Source: Mycobacterium sp. 852013-51886_SCH5428379
GTDB taxonomy: Bacteria; Actinomycetota; Actinomycetes; Mycobacteriales; Mycobacteriaceae
Length of the DNA stretch: 64,000 nucleotides
NCBI RefSeq assembly: GCF_001665575.1
Contig: NZ_LZSU01000052.1
Coordinates: 62,001-126,000, forward strand
Reading direction: 5' to 3'
Under the pieces are notes generated by a model. It was not told where the DNA came from. It did no database searches and saw only the letters and a program-made list of their open reading frames with translations. Shown here one piece after another: positions 1 through 9,259 of the stretch (positions within the stretch are counted from its first letter, which is position 1; each line of letters begins with the position of its first letter). The translations under genes were made by a program, and so were the position numbers.

Positions 1-1392
1 GGTTTCGGCGGTGACTGGCCCGGCGACCTCGGCGAACGCCCCGCACTGTGGATTCCCGCCAGCAGTCTGTCGGCGGCGCGTCTCGAAGCCGCCACCGGAC
101 CCGAGACCATCAGCGACGCCCGGTCCCTGGTCACCTCGCCTGTCGTGTTGGCGGTGCCCCCGCAGCTCCTCGACCGGCTCGGCGAGCGGGACTGGTCCAC
201 GCTGCCCGGCCTGCAGAACGATCCGGCCGCGCTCGACGGACTGGGCCTGCCCGGATGGGGACCGCTGAAGCTGGCCCTGCCCCGCGACAGCGACGCGTCG
301 TACCTGGCGGCCGAGGCCGTCGCGACGACCGCCGCTCCCGAGGGCGCACCGGCCACCGACGGGATCGGCGCGGTCACGACGTTGGCCGCCGGCGCTCCCG
401 AACTCAGCGCGGACACCACCGACGCCGCGATGGACGCCCTGCTGGACGCCGACGATCCCGCCGCGGCCGAAGTGCACGCCGTCCCGCTGACCGAACAGCA
501 GCTCTTCAGCCGGGCAGCGTCGCTGCCCGATGCCAAGGACACCGTCGCCGGGTGGCGGCCGGCAGGTCCGACGGCCACCGCGGACTATCCGACGGTGTTG
601 CTGGCCGGGGACTGGCTCGACCGGGAACAGATCGCCGCGGCCAGCGAGTTCGCCCGGTTCATGCGCGATCCCGCCCGGCTGTCGGAGTTGGCGGCGGCCG
701 GCTTCCGCACCGGCAACGGTTCCCCGCCACCGAGCGACGTCGTGGACTTCGCGGCGGTGCCCGCCCCGATGGCGGTCGGCAACGACGCGGAGCGCGCCGA
801 GATCGCCGAGGCGCTGACCTCCCCGGCGCAGGGCGCGACCACGACCCTCATGCTCGACCTCGCCATGCCCGCGCAGGAGGGTGCGAACTCGCGGATGGGC
901 AACGTCGTCAACGCGCTGATCCCCCGCATCGAGGCGTTGCCTCCCACGTCCGCCGTCGGGCTGTGGACGTTCAACGCCACCTCGGGCACCTCCCAGGTGC
1001 CGCTGGGGACGCTGTCGGAGCGCAGGGACGCGTTGACCACAACGCTCGACCAGCTTTCGTCCACCTCCGGTGGTGCGGTGTCGTTCACCACGCTGCGGTT
1101 GGTGTACAACCAGGCGCTCGCCAACTTCCGGCCCGGGCAGCCCAACGCGGTCACCGTCATCACCCAGGGGCCGCACACCGATCAGACGCTCGACGGCCCC
1201 GGGTTGGAGGCGTTCATCCGCGACGCGTTCGACGAGGCGCGGCCGGTCGCGGTCAACGTCATCGACTTCGGTGACGACCCCGACCGGGCGACCTGGGAAG
1301 CGATCACCCAGGCCACCGGCGGCACCTTTCAGGGCCTGACCACCTCCGACTCACCCGAGCTGGCGGCAGCGCTCACCACGATGTTGCGGTAG
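1..1392 (+). CDS. Substrate-binding / von Willebrand factor A domain protein, 3' part (Rv1836c-like)
   Basis: The gene starts upstream of the window; the frame is open from base 1 to a TAG at 1390-1392, giving 463 visible residues. The first part resembles an extracytoplasmic substrate-binding fold. The last 180 or so residues (from about base 834) read as a VWA domain, with alternating hydrophobic strands and a C-terminal stretch typical of the fold. The metal site motif is degenerate: where DxSxS is expected the protein reads DLAMP (base 856 onward), so metal binding is doubtful. M. tuberculosis Rv1836c, close to gcvB, has the same type of architecture, which supports the assignment by synteny. 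The substrate is unknown. A cell-envelope location is inferred from the family. Confidence 0.75.
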   Translation, partial: GFGGDWPGDLGERPALWIPASSLSAARLEAATGPETISDARSLVTSPVVLAVPPQLLDRLGERDWSTLPGLQNDPAALDGLGLPGWGPLKLALPRDSDASYLAAEAVATTAAPEGAPATDGIGAVTTLAAGAPELSADTTDAAMDALLDADDPAAAEVHAVPLTEQQLFSRAASLPDAKDTVAGWRPAGPTATADYPTVLLAGDWLDREQIAAASEFARFMRDPARLSELAAAGFRTGNGSPPPSDVVDFAAVPAPMAVGNDAERAEIAEALTSPAQGATTTLMLDLAMPAQEGANSRMGNVVNALIPRIEALPPTSAVGLWTFNATSGTSQVPLGTLSERRDALTTTLDQLSSTSGGAVSFTTLRLVYNQALANFRPGQPNAVTVITQGPHTDQTLDGPGLEAFIRDAFDEARPVAVNVIDFGDDPDRATWEAITQATGGTFQGLTTSDSPELAAALTTMLR

Positions 1393-1519
1393 CGCTGCCC
1401 AACACGCTCAGCCCTTCGGGCGATCAGGGGTTTCGGTCATGCCCAGCACGGTGAATTGTTCGCTGACGTTCTCGCGATCGGGTCAGTCGCGGGGGTAGAA
1501 CGTCCGAAAGTCGAGACGG

Positions 1520-3201
1520 GTGCTCACCAACCGCTACACGCCGTACATCGTGTTGTCTTAGCTGGTCGCCGGACTTTCGGTCGTCAACGCGGCGGCGCCC
1601 TGGGGACGGGAGACGGCTGACGTCGTGGAGGTCGCCCTGCGCCTCGGCGCGGATGTGGCGTCGCTGGTCTGCGGGTTCGCCGTGGCAGCGCGGGTGCAGG
1701 GACAGTCGCGGTGGTGGCGGCTGTGCTACTCGACGTCGATGGCGTGCTGGCTGGGGACGCATTTCCTGTTGTGGGCCGGCATGTCGAATTCGGCGGTCAC
1801 CGTCGCCTATCTGTTGTGCCCCGTTTTCGTCCTCGTGGCCCTGGTGCTGCTGGTCCGGTCCAGCTGGGAGAACGACACCGCCACCCATGACGGCTTCCGG
1901 TACCGGCTTCCGCTGACCAACGTCCTCGACGGCTTGGTCGCGGCCCTGGCGTTTCTGATCCTGGCGACGATGAGCGGGACCGGTCTCCCGACGGCCGGGG
2001 CGATCACCGACGACGCCGTGAAACTGGTGTTCGTGACGGCCCAGGTCGCCATCGTCGGCGTCTCCGTACTCGTCGCGATGGCGTACGGCCCGTTCCGCCC
2101 GCACCGCACCGCACCAACTACATGCTCTTCGCGGGCGGCCTGGTGATGATGGCGACGTCCACTCGGGTGACGGCCTACCTCCAGGCCTTCGGGGCGAGCA
2201 ACGCCGAACTGTGGGGTGGCATCGGACGCATCGTCGGACCGATGCTGATCGCGTTCGCGATGTTCGAGTATCCGCCGCGCAAGCCCGAGCCGGACGACGG
2301 GCGGTTGCGCACCGACTGGACCCAGCTTGTGATTCCGCACGTCGGTTTCCTGGGCATCACCGCGCTGTTCGCCTATCACGCACTGCACGACCGGCCATGG
2401 CATCCGTTCATCATCGCGGCGCTCGTGCTCATGGTGGTACTGGTGACCAGCAGGCAGATCATCGCCATGCGGGCGCAGCGCCTGCTCACCCAGCGGCTGA
2501 ACTGGGCGCAGCTGCCCGAGCGCACCCTCGTGGCAGGCGAGGCCCTGGCCCGCTGGACGGCGCCCAACGGCATGCAGGTCCCGCCCGAGACGTTCGTGGG
2601 CACCGCGGAATCGGCCGGCCTGGGCGCCGCCCTCGACGCACTGATCCTCGAGCGGGTGGTCGACGAGGTCGAGTCGGCCGGTCTGGCCGTGGACATCCAC
2701 GTCAACATCGGGGCCGCCCGACTCGGCAATCCGGACTTCGAGCGGAACGTCAGGGGCACCCTCGAGCGGCACCGCATCTCCAGTGATCGGCTCGTCGTGG
2801 AGATCACCGAGACGGCGCCCATAGTCGACCTCTCCGACGCCGCGGCGCAGATCACCCGGCTCAAGGCGGCGGGCGTGAAGGTCGCGCTCGACGATTTCGG
2901 CACCGGCTACAACTCGCTGACCTACCTGCACACCCTCCCGGTGAGCATGGTCAAACTCGATCGCATCCTGGCCGTCGGTACGGACCCGGATCGGGATCTC
3001 GCGCTGTACCGATCGGTGATCGGACTCTGCGAGTCTCTCGGTCTGAGCGTGGCCGCCGAAGGTATCGAGACACCCGATCAGGCCGACGCGGTGCTGTCCG
3101 CAGGTTGCCACCTGATGCAGGGTTATCTGTTCGGACCGCCCGCACCCCTGAGCGAACTCGTCGGCGACTGGGCGCCGGCAGCGCGCTCGTACCGCTCCTA
3201 G
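1520..3201 (+). pseudogene. Broken membrane-anchored EAL-domain (c-di-GMP phosphodiesterase-type) gene
   Basis: Three in-frame pieces together make one protein. A GTG at 1520 opens a membrane segment (VLTNRYTPYIVLS) that hits TAG at 1559-1561, where a Trp codon would let it continue. The same frame then runs to 2115. At 2101-2115 the pentamer GCACC stands three times in tandem; removing one copy joins the frame cleanly to the next piece (RPHRTNYMLF), which runs to TAG at 3199-3201. The last piece ends in an EAL domain: EALARW near 2547, a DDFGTGYNSL segment near 2893, AEGIET near 3055, and a QGYLFGPP ending. The upstream part has several hydrophobic helices. Intact homologues hydrolyse c-di-GMP at the membrane. 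Here only a start inside the soluble part (for example 2122) could give a product. Two independent lesions argue for real decay rather than one sequencing error. Confidence 0.8.
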
Positions 3202-3214
3202 ATCAGGTCCGCGA

Positions 3215-6061
3215 TCAGGCGAACGCCTCGATCGGTGGGCAGGAGCACATGAGGTTGCGGTCGCCGTAGGCGCCGTCGATGCGCCGCACCGGCGGCCACA
3301 CCTTCGGCCGGAAGTGCTTGCCCAGCGGATAGGCCGCCTGTTCCCGGGTGTACGGGTGTTGCCACTCGTCCACCAGCAGGCTCTCCGCGGTGTGCGGGGC
3401 GTTGCGCAGCGGATTGTCCTCGGCCGGCCATGCCCCGGAACCGACCTGGTCGATCTCCCCGCGGATCGCGATCATCGCCGCGCAGAACGCGTCGACCTCG
3501 GTCAGCGATTCGCTCTCGGTGGGCTCCACCATCAGCGTGCCCGCGACCGGGAAGCTCATCGTGGGCGCGTGGAAACCGTAGTCGGCCAACCGCTTTGCGA
3601 CATCGTCGACAGTGACGCCGGTCTGCTTGGTGATCGGGCGCAGATCGAGGATGCACTCGTGGGCGACCATGCCGTTCTCGCCCGTGTAGAGCACGGGGAA
3701 GTACTCGTCGAGACGGCGGGCGATGTAGTTGGCCGATGCGATCGCAGTCAGCGACGCCGCCCGCAGCCCCGGCGCGCCCATCATGCGGATGTACATCCAC
3801 GTGATCGGCAGGATCGACGCCGACCCGTAGGGCGCCGACGACACGCTGCGGTCGTCGCCGAGTTCGTCGGCGAGCGGATGGCCGGGCAGATACGGCGCCA
3901 GATGGCTGCGCACGGCGACCGGGCCGACACCGGGGCCGCCGCCGCCGTGCGGGATGCAGAACGTCTTGTGCAGGTTGAGGTGGCTGACGTCGCCGCCGAA
4001 CCGGCCCGGCCGGGCCAGGCCGACGAGCGCGTTGAGGTTGGCGCCGTCGACGTAGACCTGACCGCCCGCATCATGCACGGCCGCGCAGATCTCGGCGATG
4101 TCGTGTTCGTACACGCCATGGGTGGACGGGTAGGTGATCATCAGCGCGGCCAACCGGTCGGCGTTCTCGGTGACCTTCGCGCGGAGGTCGTCGAGATCGA
4201 CGTCACCGTTCTCGCGGCACGCCACCACGACCACCCGCATCCCGGCCAGCGCGGCCGAGGCGGCGTTGGTGCCGTGCGCACTCGACGGGATCAGGCAGAC
4301 GTCGCGGTCGGGATCCCCGTTGGCCTCGTGGTAGGCCTTGATGGCCAGCAGACCGGCGTATTCGCCCTGCGATCCGGCGTTGGGCTGCAGTGAGATCTCG
4401 TCGTAGCCGGTGAGCCCGGTCAGCCAGGTCTGCAGATCGGCGATCAGCCGGCGGATGCCGGCGGTGTCGCCCTCCGGGGCGAACGGGTGCAGCCGGCCGA
4501 ACTCCGGCCAGGTGATGGGCTCCATCTCCGCGGCGGCGTTGAGCTTCATCGTGCACGACCCGAGTGGGATCATGCTGCGGTCCAGCGCGATGTCCTTATC
4601 CGACAGTGCGCGCAGGTACCGCATCATCTCGGTCTCGGTGCGATACCGGGTGAATGCCGGGTGGGTCAGGAATTCACTCGTGCGCGTGGCGATCTCGGGT
4701 CCGACGAACGGCTGTCCACCACGGTCGGCGCCGAACGCGGCGAGCACCGCCGCGACGTGGTCGGCGGTGGTGGCCTCGTCGCACGCCACCGACACGTGGT
4801 CGGCGTCGACGAGCCAGAGGTTGATCCCGCGCTCCTTGGCGGCGTCGCGGACGGCCGCGGCGCGCCCGGGCACCCGGGCCAGCACGGTGTCGAAGAACGC
4901 GTCGTGCACCACCTCGACGTCTGCGCTGCGCAGACCGGTGGCGACGGCACGGGCGTGGCCGTGCACCCGGCGGGCGATCGCGGTCAGACCCTCGGCGCCG
5001 TGATAGCTGGCGTACATCGCGGCCATCACCGCGAGAAGCACCTGTGCGGTGCAGATGTTGCTGGTCGCCTTATCCCGGCGGATGTGCTGTTCGCGCGTTT
5101 GCAGCGCCAGTCTGAACGCCACAGCGCCATCTTCATCTTGGGACACCCCGACCAGGCGGCCGGGCAGCTGGCGGGCGTGCTTGTTGCGCACGGCCAGGTA
5201 GCCGGCGTGCGGACCGCCGAAGCCCATCGGCACCCCGAAGCGCTGGGTGCTGCCGAACGCCACGTCGGCCCCGAACTCACCGGGCGGGGTGACCAGCGTC
5301 GACGCCAGCAGATCGGCCCCGACCGCGACCAGCGCGCCGCGCTCGTGCGCCTCGCCGACCAGCGGCGCCCAGTCGACGAGCGCTCCGCTGGCGCCCGGCT
5401 GCTGGACGATCACCCCGAAGAAATCGCCGTCGGGCAGACCGTCGCGCAGGTCGGCGGTGACGATCTCGATGCCCAGCGGCCGTGCGCGGGTTGCCAGGAT
5501 CGCGGCGGTCTGGTGGTACACGTCGGCGTCCACGGCCAGCCGCATCGACTTGCTGCGGACCGCGCGCTGCATCAGCGTCATCGCCTCGGCGGCGGCGGTG
5601 CCCTCGTCGAGCATCGAGGCGCCGGCGACCTCGAGGCCGGTCAGATCGCACACCATGGTCTGGAAGTTCAGCAGCGCCTCGAGCCGGCCCTGGCTGATCT
5701 CCGGCTGGTACGGCGTGTACGCGGTGTACCAGGCGGGATTCTCGAGGATGTTGCGACGCAGCACCGGCGGGGTCAGGGTGTCGAAGTAGCCCTGTCCGAT
5801 CATCGACACGGCCACGGTGTTGGTGCCCGCCAGCGCACGCAGTTCGGCCAGCGCCTCGGTCTCCGAGGCCGGTGCGGGCAGCGCCTCCAGGCCCGGTGCG
5901 ACTCCGTCGGCCCCGAGCTCGTCGAGGATGTTGACCGGCAGCGCCTTGGCGGCCAGCTCGTCGAGGGAGGGCACGCCGATGGTGTCGAGCATGACGGCGA
6001 CGGCGTCGGAGTCGGGTCCGATGTGACGGTCTGCGAAGCGGGGCTGATGGGCATCGAGCAC
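3215..6061 (-). CDS. gcvP: Glycine dehydrogenase (decarboxylating), glycine cleavage P-protein
   Basis: PLP-dependent P-protein of the glycine cleavage system. It decarboxylates glycine and passes the aminomethyl group to lipoyl-GcvH, which is encoded at 9260-9655. The product is 948 residues, normal for the single-chain P-protein. The N-terminal FADRHIGPDSDAV block and the PLP-lysine motif HKTFCIPHGGGGPG (Lys699) are both present. The frame extends upstream to 6319, but that extension lies inside the glycine riboswitch. The GTG at 6061 follows an AGAGGAG ribosome site at good spacing and begins the conserved N-terminus, so it is the start. Regulation by glycine through the leader riboswitch is expected. 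It is convergent with the broken EAL gene, with 13 bp between the stops. Confidence 0.97.
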   Translation of the reverse strand: MLDAHQPRFADRHIGPDSDAVAVMLDTIGVPSLDELAAKALPVNILDELGADGVAPGLEALPAPASETEALAELRALAGTNTVAVSMIGQGYFDTLTPPVLRRNILENPAWYTAYTPYQPEISQGRLEALLNFQTMVCDLTGLEVAGASMLDEGTAAAEAMTLMQRAVRSKSMRLAVDADVYHQTAAILATRARPLGIEIVTADLRDGLPDGDFFGVIVQQPGASGALVDWAPLVGEAHERGALVAVGADLLASTLVTPPGEFGADVAFGSTQRFGVPMGFGGPHAGYLAVRNKHARQLPGRLVGVSQDEDGAVAFRLALQTREQHIRRDKATSNICTAQVLLAVMAAMYASYHGAEGLTAIARRVHGHARAVATGLRSADVEVVHDAFFDTVLARVPGRAAAVRDAAKERGINLWLVDADHVSVACDEATTADHVAAVLAAFGADRGGQPFVGPEIATRTSEFLTHPAFTRYRTETEMMRYLRALSDKDIALDRSMIPLGSCTMKLNAAAEMEPITWPEFGRLHPFAPEGDTAGIRRLIADLQTWLTGLTGYDEISLQPNAGSQGEYAGLLAIKAYHEANGDPDRDVCLIPSSAHGTNAASAALAGMRVVVVACRENGDVDLDDLRAKVTENADRLAALMITYPSTHGVYEHDIAEICAAVHDAGGQVYVDGANLNALVGLARPGRFGGDVSHLNLHKTFCIPHGGGGPGVGPVAVRSHLAPYLPGHPLADELGDDRSVSSAPYGSASILPITWMYIRMMGAPGLRAASLTAIASANYIARRLDEYFPVLYTGENGMVAHECILDLRPITKQTGVTVDDVAKRLADYGFHAPTMSFPVAGTLMVEPTESESLTEVDAFCAAMIAIRGEIDQVGSGAWPAEDNPLRNAPHTAESLLVDEWQHPYTREQAAYPLGKHFRPKVWPPVRRIDGAYGDRNLMCSCPPIEAFA

Positions 6062-6111
6062 GGGCGTCTCCTCTGGGGGGCCGCGGATGGGAACAGAACC
6101 GTGGGGTTCCC

Positions 6112-6316
6112 CTCCCTCTGTCGTCCACCCGTCACGGGCGCCTGAGAGATTCACCGCATCCGCGTACCGGAGTGCGACTTTCCCCATGGGCGGGTGGACG
6201 AATCCACCACTTTCCAGAGGCATCGTGGCCGTGGGCGGTCCTGGGTGCCTGAGAGGTTGACGGAGAGGTGTTGCTCCTTCGGCGTCCGTGACCGGCTGCC
6301 ACGGAGCTCTCCCGCA
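6112..6316 (-). promoter_or_regulatory. Tandem glycine riboswitch (gcvT element) in the gcvP leader
   Basis: Read on the minus strand, aptamer 1 (about 6316-6236) holds CGGGAGAGC, GCCGAAGGAGCAAC, CCTCTCAGGCACC and AGGACCG. Aptamer 2 (about 6218-6112) holds CTGGAAAGT, then GAATCTCTCAGGCGCC and a closing ACAGAGG. These are the conserved strings of the glycine riboswitch, and the two-aptamer arrangement with a short linker is the classic form. The gcvP GTG lies about 50 nt downstream of aptamer 2. In this family glycine binding usually turns on glycine-cleavage genes. I see no obvious U-rich terminator between aptamer 2 and gcvP, so control may act on translation or by Rho. Confidence 0.93.
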
Positions 6317-6382
6317 CACGGGTGATGCGTCGGTCAGTCTACCGGGCGGTTGAGTCGGCCGCCTGCCCAGACCGGGTTGCGG

Positions 6383-7003
6383 TCAGCCGATCTTGCGGTC
6401 GCGGTGCTTACGCCGCGAGGCGAGCTCGTCCTCGGGTGCGGCGATCGACTCGCCGCCGTCGGCGCGTTCGCCGGGGAAGTCGGCGATCGCTCCCGTGAGT
6501 TCGCGCATCGCCCCGGACACCGCGATACCGAATACGCCCTGACCGCCCTGCAGGAGGTCGACGACCTCTTCGGCGGAGGTGCACTCGTAGACGGTGGTGC
6601 CGTCCGAGAACAGCGTGATGTTGGCCAGGTCGCTGACGCCGCGCTGACGCAGGTGGTCGACCGCGACGCGGATGTTGTGCAGCGAGATGCCGGTATCGAG
6701 CAACCGCTTGACGATCTTGAGGACGAGGATGTCCTTGAACGAGTACAGCCGCTGGCTACCGGAACCGGCTGCGCCCCGGATCGAGGGCACGACCAGCGAG
6801 GTCCTGGCCCAGTAGTCGAGCTGCCGGTAGGTGATGCCGGCGATCTGGCAGGCGCTCGGCCCGCGGTATCCGACGAGTTCGTCGGGCACCGAGTCGTCCG
6901 GGAACAACCCGGCCTGCACCGGCTCCCCCACCGGCGCGACGGGCTGTGCCGGGGTGCCTTCGGTGGTCAGGTCGAGCTGCTCCTGACGTGGCTTCTCGCC
7001 CAC
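6383..7003 (-). CDS. resR: MerR-family transcriptional regulator (ResR / Rv1830 type)
   Basis: Winged helix-turn-helix MerR regulator of 206 residues. The HTH lies around residues 45-100, with the MerR-like sequence GITYRQLDYWARTSLV followed by a recognition wing containing SQRLYSFKDILVLK. The gene sits between gcvP and the DUF151 gene, exactly where Rv1830 (resR) is in M. tuberculosis. That gene is linked to growth and division control and to antibiotic resilience. The GTG start at 7003 follows a GAGAGGAAT ribosome site. No Cys cluster typical of metal-sensing MerR proteins is present. The 234 bp upstream hold no gene and probably contain the promoter. Confidence 0.88.
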   Translation of the reverse strand: MGEKPRQEQLDLTTEGTPAQPVAPVGEPVQAGLFPDDSVPDELVGYRGPSACQIAGITYRQLDYWARTSLVVPSIRGAAGSGSQRLYSFKDILVLKIVKRLLDTGISLHNIRVAVDHLRQRGVSDLANITLFSDGTTVYECTSAEEVVDLLQGGQGVFGIAVSGAMRELTGAIADFPGERADGGESIAAPEDELASRRKHRDRKIG

Positions 7004-7237
7004 TACCGATTCCTCTCGCCGATCGAACTCGCAAGGCCCACAACAGCCGTGACCTGCACTGCAGCGGTTATGCCACCAGCCCGAATGTGTCCGAGCATAC
7101 GCTTGTCGCGACGTCCTGACTGCCCGTCGCCCTCAAAGTATTACCGCCGTACGCGGGGTTGACCGAACGTTGCGCCGCGTGTCGAGCAGCCAGCGCCGAG
7201 TTGAGACGCATCCGTGATCAACAGCACGTTTCGCATC

Positions 7238-7732
7238 TCAGGTGGCCTTGAAATCGTCGGGCGACACGCTGTCGAGGAATTCCTTGAACTTCTCGACCTC
7301 GTCCTCGCGCACGGCGCCGGTGGCCTCTTCGTCGTTCTCGTCGGGGATCAGCAGCCCGGCCTCGGCCAGCACCGCCTCCTCGACGTAGATCGGCACCCCG
7401 ACCCGCAGCGCGATCGCCACCGAGTCCGAGGGCCGCGCCGAGACCTTGATGTCGCGGTCGAAGATCAGGTCGGCGTAGAACGTGCCCTCCTGCAGATCCA
7501 CGATCCGCACCTCTTTGAGCGAATGGCCCAGAGCGGTGATCACGTCGCGGATCAGATCGTGGGTCAGCGGCCGGGCCGGTTCGACACCCTGCTGCTCCAG
7601 CGCGATCGCGGCGGCCTCGGACTGTCCGATCCAGATGGGCAGATAGCGGTCCCCGTTGGATTCGCGCAGCAACAGCACCGGCTGATTCTGGGGCTGTTCC
7701 ACGCGGATGCCGATCACACGAACCTCAGCCAT
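7238..7732 (-). CDS. Bifunctional nuclease family (DUF151) protein, Rv1829 type
   Basis: A 164-residue protein with the DUF151 core: an N-terminal IGIRVEQPQNQPVLLLRE strand region, ILPIWIG-like YLPIWIGQSEAAAIAL, and SARPSDSVAIALRVGVPIYV in the second half. This is the invariant signature of the family. It ends with an acidic tail. Members from plants have been reported to have nuclease activity; the mycobacterial role is not settled. It sits between the two MerR-type regulators in the order conserved across mycobacteria (Rv1828-Rv1829-Rv1830). Confidence 0.9.
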   Translation of the reverse strand: MAEVRVIGIRVEQPQNQPVLLLRESNGDRYLPIWIGQSEAAAIALEQQGVEPARPLTHDLIRDVITALGHSLKEVRIVDLQEGTFYADLIFDRDIKVSARPSDSVAIALRVGVPIYVEEAVLAEAGLLIPDENDEEATGAVREDEVEKFKEFLDSVSPDDFKAT

Positions 7733-7810
7733 CAGACACTGCCCTCCGCACCGGTGTGCTCGTTGTCCTCGTCGGACGGTCCTGCCGGTCGGATACCTGA
7801 TCCGACGTCC

Positions 7811-7830
7811 GGGCCGGATGTCTCCGGCCC
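7811..7830 (-). terminator. Perfect 8-bp hairpin between the MerR and DUF151 genes
   Basis: GGGCCGGA (7811-7818) and TCCGGCCC (7823-7830) are exact inverted repeats around a 4-nt loop, 20 bp downstream of the MerR stop on the minus strand. No U-tract follows, so it is either a mycobacterial U-less hairpin terminator or an mRNA-stability element before the DUF151 gene. Confidence 0.45.
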
Positions 7831-7849
7831 GTGTCAGCGAGTCTAATCC

Positions 7850-8614
7850 TCACCGGTCCAATACGTCTCGTACGGCCGACTTGATGAGCGACGTATGCAG
7901 CGTGATGGCCAGTGCGGCGACTTCGCGGGCCAGGTCGTCGGCGCGGTCGCGCGCACCGGCCTTGCCCGCCTTGACCATCGGACCTGCGATCTGGGCGATC
8001 AGATCGGACTGCCGGTCGGCGGCCGACCGGAACGCCCGCAGGTGCCGCGGTTCGACGCCGTAGTCGGACAGGGCGCGGGCGCACTGTGCGATGACCACGG
8101 CGTGTTCGTCGAAGAAGATCCCGCCGCCGCCCCTGGACGACGGAGTGATTACACCCGCCTTCAACAACGCTGCCAGCAGGTCCTCGCCGACCCCGGAGCG
8201 CTCCAGCAGATCCTCGCGGCTCAGCCGCACCTGGGGCTGGGCCATGCCGGCGACCCCGGCCCCGACCCCGTTGACGTCCCGGCCCGCGCCGTTGGCGGTG
8301 ACCAGACGCGGCACGCCGTACGCCGAGCCGCCTGCGGCGGGCAGTTCGCCGTCGGGCTGGGCGTCGAGCTGGGCCTTGATCACCTTCAGCGGCAGATACT
8401 GATCGCGCTGGGCAGTCAGGATGAACCGCAACCGCGCACAGTCGTAGGCGGTGAACCGTCGGTAGCCCGACGCGGTGCGCTCCGGCGTCACCAGCCCCTC
8501 CGCTTCGAGAAAGCGGATCTTGCTGATGGTGATGTCGGGGAAATCCGGCCGCAGCAGATCCAGCACCGCTCCGATCGACATACCGGCCAGGGCCGGCCGT
8601 TCGGGCTGTGTCAT
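7850..8614 (-). CDS. MerR-family regulator, Rv1828 type
   Basis: A 254-residue MerR-type DNA-binding protein. The N-terminal winged HTH (residues about 8-75) includes IGAVLDLLRPDFPDITISKI, FLEAEGLV and RTASGYRRFTAYDCARLRFI. The C-terminal region is helical, with a proline/glycine-rich linker in the middle (about residues 95-135). Rv1828 in M. tuberculosis is an atypical MerR protein that binds DNA without a metal or drug ligand; this copy has the same genomic place next to garA. It lies 27 bp downstream of garA and is probably cotranscribed with it. Confidence 0.9.
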   Translation of the reverse strand: MTQPERPALAGMSIGAVLDLLRPDFPDITISKIRFLEAEGLVTPERTASGYRRFTAYDCARLRFILTAQRDQYLPLKVIKAQLDAQPDGELPAAGGSAYGVPRLVTANGAGRDVNGVGAGVAGMAQPQVRLSREDLLERSGVGEDLLAALLKAGVITPSSRGGGGIFFDEHAVVIAQCARALSDYGVEPRHLRAFRSAADRQSDLIAQIAGPMVKAGKAGARDRADDLAREVAALAITLHTSLIKSAVRDVLDR

Positions 8615-8641
8615 GGGGCTACCGGGACGGAACGCACGCGA

Positions 8642-9118
8642 CTAGCTGGTCGCGCCGCCGTTGTCGTCGGAGGGACCGGTCAGGAAGACCAGGCGGAACT
8701 TGCCGATCTGGACCTCGTCGCCGTTGGCCAGCACGGCCGAGTCGACGGGTTCGCGATTGACGTAGGTCCCGTTGAGGCTGCCGACATCGACCACCTGGAA
8801 CTCGCCGCTCTCCAGCCGGAACTCGGCGTGGCGGCGGCTCACGGTGACGTCGTCGAGGAAGATGTCGCTGTCGGGGTGCCGGCCGGCGGACGTGGTCGGC
8901 TGGTCGAGCAAAAACCGCGAACCTGCGTTGGGGCCGCGCTTGACGACCAGCAGTGCCGATCCGACGGGCAGACCCTCGACACCCGAAACGGCGCTGTCGC
9001 CGCTGGGCGCCGCAGGCGCGTCGAGCTCGTTGAGGAAGTCGGCCCGGAACACCGACGTCGTCTCCACGGTGACTTCTTCAGACTGGTCAGCCCCAGAGTT
9101 GATGTCCTTGTCCGTCAC
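8642..9118 (-). CDS. garA: GarA, FHA-domain regulator of glutamate and TCA metabolism
   Basis: A 158-residue protein. The N-terminus carries the phosphorylatable ETTSVFR motif (residues about 20-26), which in mycobacteria is the target of PknG and PknB. The FHA domain (about residues 60-150) shows AGRHPDSDIFLDD, SRRHAEF and GSLNGTYVN. In the known system unphosphorylated GarA inhibits 2-oxoglutarate dehydrogenase and NAD-dependent glutamate dehydrogenase and activates glutamate synthase. Phosphorylation lets the FHA domain bind the protein's own tail and switches it off. The GTG start follows GAGGAG. Its position beside gcvH is conserved. Confidence 0.96.
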   Translation of the reverse strand: MTDKDINSGADQSEEVTVETTSVFRADFLNELDAPAAPSGDSAVSGVEGLPVGSALLVVKRGPNAGSRFLLDQPTTSAGRHPDSDIFLDDVTVSRRHAEFRLESGEFQVVDVGSLNGTYVNREPVDSAVLANGDEVQIGKFRLVFLTGPSDDNGGATS

Positions 9119-9259
9119 CCGCTGCTCCTCACTGGCTGCTGTGGCGATACCCGGCCGGTACCCGGCCGTCGTGTCATGTTCGACCGTACCGCGCAGCGGA
9201 CGTCGTTGTGTCCACCACCGCCGGATCCGCCTTCTGGTCTGCAGAACCCTAACAACTGG

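Noticed and set aside
4487..6145. Long open frame opposite gcvP (552 codons, plus strand)
   Set aside because: It lies antisense to a clear, conserved gcvP and is rich in Arg, Gly and His as is usual for shadow frames in high-GC DNA; no motif was found.
6112..6319. N-terminal extension of gcvP up to 6319
   Set aside because: This stretch is the glycine riboswitch; the conserved protein starts at the GTG at 6061 with its own ribosome site.
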